NCBI RefSeq assembly: GCF_040529065.1
Contig: NZ_CP132343.1
Location: 124,001 to 188,000 of the forward strand
Direction of reading: 5' to 3'
DNA length: 64,000 nt
Origin: Xanthomonas sacchari
GTDB taxonomy: Bacteria > Pseudomonadota > Gammaproteobacteria > Xanthomonadales > Xanthomonadaceae
The notes beneath the pieces are model-generated. The model searched no databases, was not told where the DNA came from, and was given only the letters and a program-made list of their open reading frames with translations. A program made the translations under genes and the position numbers. Positions 30,407 through 40,005 of this stretch are shown piece after piece; within the stretch, counting starts at the first letter, position 1; every line of letters begins with the position of its first letter.

Positions 30407-30419
30407 CGCAGCGGGAACG

Positions 30420-31520
30420 TCAGAGACGCAGAGGCATCACCACATGACGGGAACGTGCGCTGCTGGCTTCGCGCACCAGCGCCGACGAGTTGGCGTCGCG
30501 CAGCTGGATCACCACGAACTCCTCGCGCAGCGCGGACAGCGCGTCGAGCAGGTAGTTCACGTTGAAGCCGATCGCCAGGTCGCTGACCTTGGTGTCCGCT
30601 TCCACTTCTTCCTGCGCTTCTTCCTGCTCCGGGTTGTGCGCGCTGATCTTCAGCTGGCCCGGCGAGACTTCCACGCGCACGCCGCGATACTTCTCGTTGG
30701 ACAGGATCGCCGCACGCTGCAGCGCCGCGCGCAGGGTTTCGCGATCCAGCTTGACCTCGCGGTCCGCACCGATCGGGATCACCGCTTCGTAATCGGGGAA
30801 GCGGCCGTCGATCAGCTTGGAGGTGAAGGTGACATCGTCGCGCTTGACCCGCACGTGCGCGCGGCCGACTTCCAGCTCGACTTCGCGCTCGCCGCCTTCC
30901 AGTAGGCGCTGCAGCTCGGTCACGCCCTTGCGCGGCACGATGATCTGGCGCTTGGCGCCGCCGGCGTTTTCCAGTTCGGTCTCGCACAGCGCCAGGCGGT
31001 GGCCGTCGGTGGCCACACAGCGCAGGGTCTGATCGCGCAGGTCGAACAGCAGGCCATTGAGGTAATAACGCACGTCCTGCTGCGCCATCGCGAACGCGGT
31101 GCGCTCGATCAGTTCCTTCAACGCCGCTTCCGGCACTACCACGCGTTCGGTGGCTTCCACTTCGTCGACGGACGGGAAGTCGTTGGCCGGCAGCGTGGCC
31201 AGGGTGAAGCGGCTGCGCCCGGCCTGCACGGTGATCTTGTCGCCGGACTGGGACACGGTGACCTTGCTGCCGTCGGGCAGGGCACGCACGATCTCGAACA
31301 GCTTGCGCGCCGGGATCGTGGTTTCGCCGTCCTGGGCATCGTCGACCGCAATGCGCGAGACCATTTCCACTTCCAGATCGGTACCGGTCAGCGACAGCTG
31401 GCCGCCCTGCACCTGCACCAGGAAGTTGGCCAGAACCGGCAAGGTCTGGCGGCGTTCGACCACATTGACGACTTGCGCCAATGGCTTGAGGAAGGCTTCG
31501 CGCTGCAGTGTGAAACGCAT
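30420..31520 (-). CDS. dnaN: DNA polymerase III beta subunit (sliding clamp)
   Basis: A 366-residue sliding clamp, which forms a ring dimer that tethers DNA polymerase III and many repair proteins to DNA. It has the three-domain clamp layout and the conserved C-terminal hydrophobic tail ending in RHVVMPLRL, where clamp partners bind. The N-terminus MRFTLQREAFLKPLAQVVNVVERRQTLPVL is typical. It follows dnaA across the oriC gap and ends at a terminator, so it is separated transcriptionally from recF. Length matches the family. Confidence 0.98.
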   Translation of the reverse strand: MRFTLQREAFLKPLAQVVNVVERRQTLPVLANFLVQVQGGQLSLTGTDLEVEMVSRIAVDDAQDGETTIPARKLFEIVRALPDGSKVTVSQSGDKITVQAGRSRFTLATLPANDFPSVDEVEATERVVVPEAALKELIERTAFAMAQQDVRYYLNGLLFDLRDQTLRCVATDGHRLALCETELENAGGAKRQIIVPRKGVTELQRLLEGGEREVELEVGRAHVRVKRDDVTFTSKLIDGRFPDYEAVIPIGADREVKLDRETLRAALQRAAILSNEKYRGVRVEVSPGQLKISAHNPEQEEAQEEVEADTKVSDLAIGFNVNYLLDALSALREEFVVIQLRDANSSALVREASSARSRHVVMPLRL

Positions 31521-31794
31521 GTGGTTCCGTGCCCCTATGCTTTAAAAGATGTGGAATAAATCAAAAGCTTGGTGGTGATGGTAGAGCGAAATTCGGTGCA
31601 AATGTAGCTCAAGCCACTGAATACAAAGAGTTTTTAACGCTCCCAATCCCGTGTACTACTGTCCCGGAACTGGTGGGGAAACCTGTGGATAGTTTTGCCG
31701 CCGCCGCCGCGTCGGGCTTTATCCACAGTTTCTCCCGGATTTGTCGCGAAGTCATGCACCGATTTATCCGGCGCCCGCCAACCCGGCCGCCGCA
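31521..31794. other. Chromosomal replication origin (oriC) region
   Basis: This is the 274-base gap between dnaN and dnaA. The half near dnaN (about 31535-31640) is distinctly AT-rich, with runs such as TTTAAAAG, AATAAATCAAAAGC and GAGTTTTTAACG, in an otherwise GC-rich window. It is a good DNA-unwinding element. The half near dnaA holds a perfect DnaA box. In related Xanthomonas the dnaA-dnaN intergenic region is known to act as oriC. Transcription directions also diverge around here. Confidence 0.85.
31684..31727. promoter_or_regulatory. DnaA boxes in oriC
   Basis: A perfect box TTATCCACA lies on the plus strand at 31719-31727. An inverted box CTATCCACA (one mismatch) lies on the minus strand at 31684-31692. 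A weaker TTATCCGGC occurs at 31764-31772. The pair of boxes flanks a GC-rich stretch of CCGCCGCCGCC. Confidence 0.8.
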
Positions 31795-33135
31795 CTACTC
31801 GCTGAGCTTGCGGATCAGCTTGTCCCAGTCTTCGCGGAGCTTGCCGTCGGTCTCCATCAGATGCTTGATCTGGCGGCAGGCGTGCAGCACGGTGGTGTGG
31901 TCGCGCCCGGCGAACGCGTCGCCGATTTCCGGCAGGCTGTGTTCGGTCAGTTCCTTGGTCAGCGCCATCGCTACCTGCCGCGGTCGCGCCAGCGAACGCG
32001 TGCGGCGCTTGGACAGCAGATCCTTGATCTGCAGGCCGTAGTAGTCGGCCACGGTCTTCTGGATGTTGGGGATGCCGATCGCCTGCTGCTGCGCGCGCAG
32101 CAGGTCGCGCAGGGTTTCCTGGGCGAACTCGGTGGTGATCGCACGGCCGGTGAAGTTGGCGCGCGCGGCCAGCGTGTTGAGCGCGCCTTCCAGGTCGCGC
32201 ACGTTCGAGCGCATCTTCTTGGCGATCAGGAACGCCACGTCGTCGGGGATCTCCGCGCCGCGCTCGCGCGCCTTGGCCAGCACGATCGCCGCGCGGGTCT
32301 CGAAATCGGGCGGATCGATCGCCACCGACAGGCCCCAGGCCAGGCGCGACTTCAGCCGCGGCTCCAGGCCCTCGACCTCGCGCGGGTAGCGGTCGCAGGT
32401 CAGGATGATCTGCTGGCGGCCATCGAACAGCGCGTTGAAGGTGTGGAAGAACTCTTCCTGGGTGCGGTCCTTGCCGGCGAAGAACTGGATGTCGTCGATC
32501 AGCAGCGCGTCCACCTGCTGGAACTGGCGCTTGAACTGGTCCATGGTCTTGTCCTGCAGCGCGCGGATCATCGCGCTGAAGAACTGCTCCGAGCGCAGGT
32601 ACATCACCCGCGCGTTCGGGTTCTGCTCGCGCATGGCGTTGCCGGCGGCGAACATCAAGTGGGTCTTGCCCAGACCGGTGCCGCCGTACAGCAGCAGCGG
32701 GTTGTGCGCGCGATCGCCGGGCTTCTGCGCGGCCTGCACCGCCGCGGCCAGGCCGAGCTGGTTGCTGCGGCCTTCGACGAAGTTGGCGAAGGTGTAGTGC
32801 GAATCGAGATTGCCGGCGAACGGCTCCAGCAACGGCTGCGCCGGGGTACGTGCCGCCGCGGTTTCGCTGGGCGGTGCGGCGGCCGGTTCCGGCGCGCGCG
32901 GACGCGAGCCGACCTGCAGCAGCACCTCGCCGCTGCCGGCGAAATAGGTCAGCAGTTCGCGGATACGCGGCAGGTAGCGCTCGCGCACCTGCTCGACGAT
33001 GAAGGCGTTCGGGGCGTACAGCACCATGCTGTTGTCATGGCGCTGTTCGGCTTGCAGCGGTTTCAACCAAGTATGAACGTCCTCGGCTGGAAATTCGGCT
33101 TCCAGACGTTCCAGGCAACGGGGCCAAGCATCCAT
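31795..33135 (-). CDS. dnaA: Chromosomal replication initiator DnaA
   Basis: A 446-residue initiator ATPase that opens oriC. Domain I is at about 1-70 and a short proline/alanine-rich domain II at 78-104. The AAA+ domain has Walker [11 protein letters not shown] (151-160) and the sensor region [19 protein letters not shown]. Domain IV, which binds DnaA boxes, contains the signature [20 protein letters not shown] chose ATG 33135, giving the [16 protein letters not shown] start seen in Xanthomonas. ATG 33165 would add ten residues, and neither has a clear ribosome-binding site. DnaA boxes flank the gene on both sides. Confidence 0.96.
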   Translation of the reverse strand: MDAWPRCLERLEAEFPAEDVHTWLKPLQAEQRHDNSMVLYAPNAFIVEQVRERYLPRIRELLTYFAGSGEVLLQVGSRPRAPEPAAAPPSETAAARTPAQPLLEPFAGNLDSHYTFANFVEGRSNQLGLAAAVQAAQKPGDRAHNPLLLYGGTGLGKTHLMFAAGNAMREQNPNARVMYLRSEQFFSAMIRALQDKTMDQFKRQFQQVDALLIDDIQFFAGKDRTQEEFFHTFNALFDGRQQIILTCDRYPREVEGLEPRLKSRLAWGLSVAIDPPDFETRAAIVLAKARERGAEIPDDVAFLIAKKMRSNVRDLEGALNTLAARANFTGRAITTEFAQETLRDLLRAQQQAIGIPNIQKTVADYYGLQIKDLLSKRRTRSLARPRQVAMALTKELTEHSLPEIGDAFAGRDHTTVLHACRQIKHLMETDGKLREDWDKLIRKLSE

Positions 33136-33254
33136 CAGATCTAAATTCGTCGATAGACCGGGCATGAAAGGCGCGCTCGGGCGCGGCGCATTCGGCCGGT
33201 GGGAGAGGAAAGCGGATGGATCAGACTACCACCGGCGCGCAGGGTCGGGAATGG

Positions 33255-33286
33255 TTTTCCCACGGCTATTCACAGATCCATCCACA
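33255..33286. promoter_or_regulatory. Cluster of weak DnaA-box-like sequences upstream of dnaA
   Basis: The dnaA-rpmH gap contains CTATTCACA (33266-33274), CCATCCACA (33278-33286) and TTTTCCCAC just before them. Each differs from TTATCCACA by two or three bases. They could support dnaA autoregulation or a bipartite origin. This is suggestive only. Confidence 0.45.
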
Positions 33287-33327
33287 GGCCGGGTGCGGCC
33301 GTCCTCCGTTCCGGTCGTCACAGGGAG

Positions 33328-33355
33328 TTGACCGCGACGTAAGGGGTCCTATAGA
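33328..33355 (+). promoter_or_regulatory. Predicted sigma70 promoter of rpmH
   Basis: TTGACC at 33328-33333 and TATAGA at 33350-33355 are separated by 16 bases. Transcription would begin near 33362, giving a leader of about 35 bases before rpmH. It is the best match to a housekeeping promoter seen in the window. Confidence 0.75.
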
Positions 33356-33396
33356 ATTTCCGGTTCTTTCCGCCCCATTCAGATCAGAGCGCCCCG

Positions 33397-33537
33397 ATGG
33401 CCACCAAGCGCACCTTCCAGCCCAGCAACCTCAAGCGCAAGCGCGACCACGGCTTCCGTGCCCGTATGGCCACCGCCGACGGCCGCAAGATCCTGGCCCG
33501 CCGCCGCGCCAAGGGCCGCAAGCGCCTGAGCGCTTGA
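33397..33537 (+). CDS. rpmH: 50S ribosomal protein L34
   Basis: A 46-residue, very basic protein. It begins [20 protein letters not shown], which matches L34 exactly in type, and ends KGRKRLSA. L34 is a component of the large ribosomal subunit. It is preceded by a strong promoter, followed after 38 bases by rnpA, and diverges from dnaA, the classic arrangement next to the bacterial origin. Confidence 0.99.
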   Translation: MATKRTFQPSNLKRKRDHGFRARMATADGRKILARRRAKGRKRLSA

Positions 33538-33575
33538 TTGCCTCGCCGCCCCAGGCGGCGCCTGCAATCCGGACC

Positions 33576-34013
33576 GTGAATCATCCAGACCCGCGTAGGC
33601 GATTTCCTCGCTCTGCGCGGGTTCGCACGTCTGCGGAATACCGCGTCGTGTTCGATGCCGCGCGCCGCTGTTCCGAGCCGCTGATGAGCCTGCACTGGCG
33701 CAGTGCGCCGCACCCGGCGCGGCTGGGCCTGGCAGTGTCGCGTAAGGTCGACAAGCGTGCGGTCGTGCGCAATCGCATCAAGCGCGTGCTGCGCGAGGCA
33801 ACGCGGCAGCTGCTGCCGTGGCTGGCGCCCGGCGACTACGTGGTGGTGGCGCGCAGCGCCGCCGCCCAGGCCAGCGGCGATCAACTGCGCCAAGCCTATC
33901 TGCGCCTGCTGCGTCGCGCCGGCGCATTGCCGGCCCAGGCCGCGGACGGCACAATGCCGCCGCCTCTTCGTCCTTCTTCCCCCACCTCCACGTCAGAACC
34001 CGCTTCTGGCTGA
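33576..34013 (+). CDS. rnpA: Ribonuclease P protein component
   Basis: A 145-residue basic protein that binds RNase P RNA and helps mature tRNA 5' ends. The signature is [13 protein letters not shown], with upstream [10 protein letters not shown]. The start is a GTG at 33576; the upstream frame back through rpmH is not coding. It has a C-terminal extension of about 30 residues rich in Pro, Ser and Thr ([15 protein letters not shown]). It ends 18 bases before yidC; a yidD gene, found between rnpA and yidC in many bacteria, is absent. Confidence 0.95.
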   Translation: MNHPDPRRRFPRSARVRTSAEYRVVFDAARRCSEPLMSLHWRSAPHPARLGLAVSRKVDKRAVVRNRIKRVLREATRQLLPWLAPGDYVVVARSAAAQASGDQLRQAYLRLLRRAGALPAQAADGTMPPPLRPSSPTSTSEPASG

Positions 34014-34031
34014 GCCGAGCTTGCCTGTCCG

Positions 34032-35765
34032 ATGAACCAGACCCGCCTTTTCCTGATTTTCGCCTGGCTGATGGTCGCGGCCCTGTTGTGGATGGAGTGG
34101 AACAAGGAACACGCGCCGAACGCCACTGCGGCGACGGTCGCGGCGGCGACCACGGTGCCGCCGGCGCAGGACGCCGATGCCGGCGCCACGCATGTGCCGG
34201 CGATCCCGCAGGCCACGGTGCCGGGCACCACGCCGGCCGCCAGCAGCACGTCCGAGACCGCCGCGGCCAGCGCCGCACCGCGGGTCACCGTCACCACCGA
34301 CGTGCTGCGCCTGACCCTGGACGGCCGCAGCGTGTTCGACGCCGACCTGCTGCTGTTCCCGCAGACCAAGCAGCCCGGCAGCCCCCCGGTGCAGCTGCTG
34401 ACCGAGGACGCGGCGCATCCGTACACCGCCACCAGCGGCTGGGTCGGCGAACACAACTCGCCGTCGCCGGGCCCGGCTGGCTTCCGCCCCGAACACCCGG
34501 GCCAGGAGTACGTGCTGGCCAAGGGCCAGGACAGCCTGCAGGTGCCGTTCGTGTGGAACGGTCCGGACGGCGTGACCATCCGCCGCGTCTACACCCTGCA
34601 GCGCGGCCATTACGCCGTGCAGGTGCACGACGAGGTCATCAACCACGGCAGCAAGCCGTGGCAGGGCTACGTGTTCCGCAAGCTGAGCCGGGTGCCGACC
34701 ATCGTCAGCCGCGGCATGACCAACCCGGATTCCTTCAGCTTCAATGGCGCCACCTGGTTCAGCCCGGCCGACGGCTACCAGCGCCGCGCGTTCAAGGACT
34801 ATCTGGACGATGGCCCGCTCAACCAGACCATTTCCGGCGGCTGGATCGCGCTGCTGCAGCACCACTTCTTCACTGGCTGGATTCCGCAGGCCAACCAGCA
34901 GGCGCTGTACGTGCTGTCCAACGACGGCCCGCGGCATGTGATCGAAGCGCGTGGCCCCGGCTTCACCGTGGCGCCGGGCGCCACCGCCAGCACCGAGGCG
35001 CGGCTGTGGGTCGGACCGAAGCTGGTCAGCCAGATCGCCAAGGAGAACGTGCGCGGCCTCGACCGCGTGGTCGACTACAGCCGTTTCTCCGTGATGGCGC
35101 TGCTCGGCCAGGGCCTGTTCTGGATCCTCAGCCACCTGCACAGCCTGCTCGGCAACTGGGGCTGGTCGATCGTCGGCCTGGTGGTGCTGCTGAAACTGAT
35201 GCTGTATCCGCTGTCTGCCGCGCAGTTCAAGAGCATGGCCAAGATGCGCAAGTTCCAGCCGCGCATCCAGCAGCTCAAGGAGCGCTACGGCGACGACAAG
35301 CAGAAGTTCCAGACCGCGATGATGGAGCTGTACAAGAAGGAGAAGATCAACCCGATGGGCGGCTGCCTGCCGGTGCTGATCCAGATGCCGATCTTCTTCG
35401 CGCTGTATTGGGTGTTGGTGGAGTCGGTGGAACTGCGCCAGGCGCCGTGGTTCGCCTGGATCCAGGACCTGACCGCGCGCGATCCGTACTTCATCCTGCC
35501 GGTGATCAACGTGGCGGTGATGTGGCTGACGCAGAAGCTGACGCCGTCGCCGGGCATGGATCCGGTGCAGGCCAAGATGATGCAGTTCATGCCGCTGGTG
35601 TTCGGCGTGATGATGGCCTTCGTGCCGTCGGGCCTGGTGTTGTACTGGGTCACCAACGGTTCGCTGGGCCTGTTGCAGCAGTGGTGGATGCTCAAGCGCC
35701 ACGGCGAGGCGGCCACCGCTGGCGGCGGCGGCAGCGGCAAGCCGCCGGCCAAGGCCAAGAAGTAA
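34032..35765 (+). CDS. yidC: Membrane protein insertase YidC
   Basis: A 577-residue insertase that helps Sec-dependent and Sec-independent proteins fold into the inner membrane. An N-terminal anchor helix ([18 protein letters not shown]) precedes a large periplasmic domain (about 80-345). The conserved core of five helices follows, including [19 protein letters not shown]-like sequence and [23 protein letters not shown]. The C-terminus is basic and ends KPPAKAKK. It is co-oriented with rpmH-rnpA, and 18 bases from rnpA suggests one operon. A long hairpin follows the stop. Confidence 0.98.
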   Translation: MNQTRLFLIFAWLMVAALLWMEWNKEHAPNATAATVAAATTVPPAQDADAGATHVPAIPQATVPGTTPAASSTSETAAASAAPRVTVTTDVLRLTLDGRSVFDADLLLFPQTKQPGSPPVQLLTEDAAHPYTATSGWVGEHNSPSPGPAGFRPEHPGQEYVLAKGQDSLQVPFVWNGPDGVTIRRVYTLQRGHYAVQVHDEVINHGSKPWQGYVFRKLSRVPTIVSRGMTNPDSFSFNGATWFSPADGYQRRAFKDYLDDGPLNQTISGGWIALLQHHFFTGWIPQANQQALYVLSNDGPRHVIEARGPGFTVAPGATASTEARLWVGPKLVSQIAKENVRGLDRVVDYSRFSVMALLGQGLFWILSHLHSLLGNWGWSIVGLVVLLKLMLYPLSAAQFKSMAKMRKFQPRIQQLKERYGDDKQKFQTAMMELYKKEKINPMGGCLPVLIQMPIFFALYWVLVESVELRQAPWFAWIQDLTARDPYFILPVINVAVMWLTQKLTPSPGMDPVQAKMMQFMPLVFGVMMAFVPSGLVLYWVTNGSLGLLQQWWMLKRHGEAATAGGGGSGKPPAKAKK

Positions 35766-35772
35766 ACCCGAC

Positions 35773-35796
35773 AACGCCCGCCCTCCGGCGGGCGTT
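35773..35796 (+). terminator. Hairpin after yidC
   Basis: A perfect 10-bp stem (AACGCCCGCC and GGCGGGCGTT) with a CTCC loop lies 7 bases after the yidC stop. There is no T tract, so it may be a Rho-assisted end or an mRNA-stabilising structure. Confidence 0.6.
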
Positions 35797-35866
35797 GCGC
35801 ATGCGGCCGGGGAAGGCGCCGGCGTCTGCGTTCTTCCCGTAGCGCCTTGCTCGCGAGTCCGTGGTC

Positions 35867-38608
35867 ATGCGCAAGCGCCGTCGTCCGTTGCCGTCGTCCG
35901 TTGTCGTGATCGGGCTGCTCGCCTTGGCCCTGGCCGCGTGCCAGCGCACGCCTGCCGACAGCGCCGCGACGCCGTCCAAGCCCGCGACATCGGCACCGGC
36001 GATCGCCATTCCAGGCTCTGCCGCATTGCAGGCCCATGCGACGGCGCTGCTGCAGGGCCTGCAGGCGCAGCTGGCGGCGCAGCGCAAGATCATCGTGTTG
36101 CTGGCCGACGAGGCCAAGCAGTCGCCGGCCGACCGGCAGACCTCCAGCAGCGTCGGCCAGCAACTGTTCCACGAGGGCCTGGAGCGCCGCGAGGCATTGG
36201 CCAAGCAGTTCGATGCGCTGCTGGCGCTGCCGGACGCGCAGCGCTTCGCCGCGGTCGGCAGCCTGCTCGACTACGTCGAATCGGCGCCGGACCTGTACGA
36301 CGCCGACCGCCTGGCGTTCCGCGAGATTCTCGCCGACTGGCAGCTGCGCATCGGCAAGGATTCCTCGCTGCCGGCGATCAAGCTGCACCAGCGCATCGGC
36401 GAGGACCTGGAAGCGCTCGACGAGATCGAACGCACCTACAACCGCGAGATCACCGCGATCTTCAGCCGCTTCGACCGCACCCGCGCGATCGTGCAGAAGC
36501 GCGAGAAGTGGGAGGACTACGTCGCCCACCTGGGCACGCTGTACACGCGCGAGGCGATCCTGCGCGACTACGGCGTGATCACCCCGTACCCGATGTCGAT
36601 GAAGGACAGCGACCGCGAGGTGTTCGGGCGCGACCTGCCGCCGAAGACCGTGGTGCTGAGTTTCGACGACGGCCCGCATCGCGAGTACACCGACGAGATC
36701 GTCGCCATCCTCAAGCGCTACGACGTGCCGGCCACGTTCTTCGAAGTCGGCCGCAACCTGGGCAAGCTGGAGTCCGATGGCAAGGTCGATCTGTCGCCGC
36801 TGGCCAGCGTCAGCCGCAGCCTGATGGAGCAGGGCTACACCGTCGGAAACCACAGCCTGACCCACGCGCAGCTATCCAAGGAAACCGGCGCCGCCCTGCG
36901 CAGCCAGATCCTCGACACCGACCGCATGCTGCGCGCGGTCGACGCCAAGCGTGCGCCGCTGTTCCGCTTCCCTTACGGTGCGCGCAACGCCGAGGGCATG
37001 CAGATCCTCGGCGAGGCCGGGCTGAAGTCGGTGATGTGGAACGTGGATTCGCTGGACTGGGCCGACCCGGTGCCGGAGTCGATCGTGCAGCGCGTGCTGG
37101 AGCAGGTCGGCCGCGAGCAACGCGGCATCCTGCTGTTCCACGACATCCACGAACGCACGGTCAAGGCGTTGCCGCAGATCCTGGACCGGCTCAGCGCCGA
37201 TGGTTACCAGTTCGCCGCCTGGAACGGGCGCGACTTCAGCGTGGCGCGCGCCGCCAGCAACGCCGCCGCGCCGGCGGTGACCAGCGGCTACGACAAGTCG
37301 TGGGCCATCGTCATCGGCATCGACGACTACGCGCACTGGCCCAAGCTGCAGTACGCGGCCAACGATGCGCAGGCGATCGCGCAGACGCTGACCGGCAGCT
37401 TCGGCTTCCCGTCGTCGCAGGTGATCGTGCTGAAGAACCAGGAAGCCACCCGCAACAATATCCTCGCCGCCTTCCACGATCGGCTCGCGCACGGCGGCGT
37501 CGGCAAGAACGACCGCGTGTTCGTGTTCTTCGCCGGCCACGGCGCGACCCGCAAGCTGGCCTCCGGTCGCGACCTGGGCTACATCATCCCGGCCGATTCG
37601 GACCCGGCGCAGTTCGCCACCGACGCGATTCCGATGACCGAGATCCAGGACATCGCCGAAAGCCTGGAAGCCAAGCACGTGCTGTTCGTGATGGACGCGT
37701 GCTACAGCGGCTTGGGCCTTACCCGCGGCGGCGGCACCAGCGCCTACCTGCGCGAGAATGCGCGCCGCATCGCCCGGCAGATGCTCACCGCCGGCGGCGC
37801 CGACCAGCAGGTCGCCGACAGCGGCCCCAACGGCCATTCGGTATTCACCTGGGTGTTGCTGCAGGCGCTGTCGGGCAAGGCCGACCTCAACGGCGACGGC
37901 CTGATCACCGGCACCGAGCTGGCCGCCTACGTGGCGCCGGCGGTGTCGAGCATCTCGCAGCAAACGCCCGCGTTCGGCAGCCTGCCCGGTTCGCAGGGCG
38001 GCGAGTTCGTGCTGCAGGTACCGGAGGGCGAGGAATTCCTCACCGCCAGCACCCAGCAACTGTCCTCGGCGGCGATCGCAATGAACGACCGCGTCGATGC
38101 GGCCGCGCCAGCGTCGACCGCGACGCCGAACGCGGGCGCCGGCCGCGCCGACGCGCCGGCCGCTCCGGCCAAGCCGGCGGTGGTGGTCAAGGATCTGCAG
38201 GGCGGCGAGCGGCCGCTGGCGGTGCCGGCCGCGGCTGGTCCGGTGTCCGACCGGCAGCGTGCGCAGCGCGCCAACGACCGCGGCCTGCAGTTGTACAAGG
38301 AGAAGCGCTACGACGAGGCCGAGGCGCAGTTCACCGAGGCGCTGAAGCTGCGCCCGGACTTTGCGCTGGCGGCCAACAACCTGGGCTTCATCTACTATCG
38401 CCAGGGCAAATACGCGCAGGCCGTGCGCTGGCTGGAGAACACGCTGAAGATCGATCCCTCGCGTGCGGTGGCCTACGTCAACCTGGGCGACGCCTACCGC
38501 CAGCTCGGCGATACCGCCAAGGCCAAGCGCGCCTTCCAGACCTACCTGGAGCTGCAACCCACCGGGGCGTCGGCCGCCTACGTGCGCGGCCAGTTGCAGA
38601 CGCTGTAG
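35867..38608 (+). CDS. Polysaccharide deacetylase-caspase-TPR fusion lipoprotein
   Basis: A 913-residue protein with an unusual domain chain. A basic lipoprotein signal ends at LALAAC (Cys25). A helical region fills about 50-240. A NodB carbohydrate esterase 4 domain (about 258-455) shows SFDDGP (Asp267/Asp268), NHSLTH (His329, His333), RFPYG (367-371) and HDIH (425-428). A caspase-like C14 domain (about 475-725) has VIGIDDY, catalytic His558 in FFAGHG and Cys612 in DACYSG, plus the calcium-loop-like [12 protein letters not shown] (673-684). TPRs follow at about 803-905. It is probably a cell-envelope lipoprotein that trims acetylated glycans and cleaves proteins, but both activities are inferred. 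It lies between yidC and mnmE. Confidence 0.93.
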   Translation: MRKRRRPLPSSVVVIGLLALALAACQRTPADSAATPSKPATSAPAIAIPGSAALQAHATALLQGLQAQLAAQRKIIVLLADEAKQSPADRQTSSSVGQQLFHEGLERREALAKQFDALLALPDAQRFAAVGSLLDYVESAPDLYDADRLAFREILADWQLRIGKDSSLPAIKLHQRIGEDLEALDEIERTYNREITAIFSRFDRTRAIVQKREKWEDYVAHLGTLYTREAILRDYGVITPYPMSMKDSDREVFGRDLPPKTVVLSFDDGPHREYTDEIVAILKRYDVPATFFEVGRNLGKLESDGKVDLSPLASVSRSLMEQGYTVGNHSLTHAQLSKETGAALRSQILDTDRMLRAVDAKRAPLFRFPYGARNAEGMQILGEAGLKSVMWNVDSLDWADPVPESIVQRVLEQVGREQRGILLFHDIHERTVKALPQILDRLSADGYQFAAWNGRDFSVARAASNAAAPAVTSGYDKSWAIVIGIDDYAHWPKLQYAANDAQAIAQTLTGSFGFPSSQVIVLKNQEATRNNILAAFHDRLAHGGVGKNDRVFVFFAGHGATRKLASGRDLGYIIPADSDPAQFATDAIPMTEIQDIAESLEAKHVLFVMDACYSGLGLTRGGGTSAYLRENARRIARQMLTAGGADQQVADSGPNGHSVFTWVLLQALSGKADLNGDGLITGTELAAYVAPAVSSISQQTPAFGSLPGSQGGEFVLQVPEGEEFLTASTQQLSSAAIAMNDRVDAAAPASTATPNAGAGRADAPAAPAKPAVVVKDLQGGERPLAVPAAAGPVSDRQRAQRANDRGLQLYKEKRYDEAEAQFTEALKLRPDFALAANNLGFIYYRQGKYAQAVRWLENTLKIDPSRAVAYVNLGDAYRQLGDTAKAKRAFQTYLELQPTGASAAYVRGQLQTL

Positions 38609-38639
38609 TCCACCGCATCACCGACCTGCTGCCTTCGCC

Positions 38640-39983
38640 ATGCCGTCTTCCGCCACCGACACCATCGCCGCCATCGCCACCGCCCCGGGCGCGGGTGGTG
38701 TCGGCGTGGTGCGCGTGTCGGGTCCGGCGGCGGCCGCCATCGCCGATGGCCTGGGCCTACGTGCACTGGTGCCGCGCAGCGCCCGCTACGCGCGTTTTCG
38801 CGACGCGCATGGCGAGATCGTGGACGACGGCATCGCGCTGTGGTTTCCGGCGCCGCGCAGCTTCACCGGCGAGGACGTGCTGGAACTGCAGGCGCACGGC
38901 AGCCCGGTGCTGCTGCGGCACCTGGTGGCACGCTGCTGCGAACTCGGCGCGCGTCCGGCGCGTCCGGGCGAATTCAGCGAGCGCGCCTTCCTCAATCGCA
39001 AGCTCGACCTAGCCCAGGCCGAAGCGATCGCCGACTTGATCGCCGCCGGCGACCTGCGTGCGGCGCGCGCGGCACGGCGCTCGCTGGACGGCGTGTTCTC
39101 GCGGCGCGTCGACGACCTGGCCGAACAGCTGATCCGCCTGCGTATCCACGTCGAAGCGGCGATCGATTTCGCCGACGAGGCATTGGACACTCTGGGCGGT
39201 GCGCAGGTTCGCGCAGGCCTGGCGCATGCGCGCACCGACCTGGCGCAGCTGCGTGCCGACGCCGAACGCGGCCGGCGCCTGCGCGATGGCCTGCACGCGG
39301 TGCTGGTCGGCCCGCCGAACGCGGGCAAGAGCTCGCTGCTCAACGCACTGGCCGGCAGCGACCGCGCCATCGTCACCGACATCGCCGGCACCACCCGCGA
39401 CACCTTGCACGAGACCGTGCGCCTGGATGGCGTGGAACTGACCCTGGTCGATACCGCCGGTCTGCGCGAGGGCGGCGACGCGATCGAACGCGAGGGCATG
39501 CGCCGCGCGCGCCAGGAACTGCAGCGCGCCGACCTGGCGCTGATCGTGCTCGATGCGCGCGACGCCGAGGCCGGCCAGGCGGCGATCGCCGACGCCATCG
39601 CCGACGTGCCGCAGCGGCTGTGGATCCACAACAAGAGCGACCTGCTCGCCGCCGTGCCCGCGGCCAGTGCAGAACGCGTCTACGTTTCTGCGGCTACCGG
39701 CAGCGGGCTGGAGCAGTTGCACGCGCAGTTGCGCGCGATCGCCGGCACTGCGGCCGGCGAGGGCAGCGACGGCGAGTTCTCCGCACGTGCGCGCCACGTC
39801 GATGCGCTGCAGCGCGCCGCCACCCATGCCGATGCGGCCGCCGCCGAACTGCAGCACGAACGTCTGGAACTGGCCGCCGAGGAACTGCGCCTGGCGCATG
39901 CCGCGCTCGGCGAGATCGTCGGCACGCTCAGCGCCGACGACCTGCTCGGGCGGATCTTCTCCAGCTTCTGCATCGGCAAATAG
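38640..39983 (+). CDS. mnmE: tRNA modification GTPase MnmE
   Basis: A 447-residue GTPase that, with MnmG, installs the cmnm5 group on U34 of certain tRNAs. The N-terminal tetrahydrofolate-binding domain begins [22 protein letters not shown]. The G domain has GPPNAGKSS at about 224-232, [15 protein letters not shown] and NKSD. The C-terminal FCIGK carries the catalytic cysteine motif CIGK. It follows the deacetylase-caspase gene by 31 bases and completes the rpmH-rnpA-yidC-mnmE series. Length is typical. Confidence 0.98.
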   Translation: MPSSATDTIAAIATAPGAGGVGVVRVSGPAAAAIADGLGLRALVPRSARYARFRDAHGEIVDDGIALWFPAPRSFTGEDVLELQAHGSPVLLRHLVARCCELGARPARPGEFSERAFLNRKLDLAQAEAIADLIAAGDLRAARAARRSLDGVFSRRVDDLAEQLIRLRIHVEAAIDFADEALDTLGGAQVRAGLAHARTDLAQLRADAERGRRLRDGLHAVLVGPPNAGKSSLLNALAGSDRAIVTDIAGTTRDTLHETVRLDGVELTLVDTAGLREGGDAIEREGMRRARQELQRADLALIVLDARDAEAGQAAIADAIADVPQRLWIHNKSDLLAAVPAASAERVYVSAATGSGLEQLHAQLRAIAGTAAGEGSDGEFSARARHVDALQRAATHADAAAAELQHERLELAAEELRLAHAALGEIVGTLSADDLLGRIFSSFCIGK

Positions 39984-40005
39984 CGCGTCGCGCCGCCGAA
40001 CGCGC

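Larger units (their letters stand above)
29940..30419. other. 480-base recF-dnaN gap
   Basis: The gap between recF and dnaN holds a dnaN terminator and a parS site at its dnaN end. The remaining 400 bases show no gene that I can support. A 78-residue minus-strand open frame (30068-30304) has no ribosome-binding site or family motif and may be a decayed remnant. The recF promoter must lie here. Confidence 0.55.

Noticed and set aside
35938-39012. A 1,024-codon plus-strand open frame over the deacetylase-caspase gene
   Set aside because: It is an out-of-frame shadow rich in Arg and Pro; the real frame has all the catalytic motifs.
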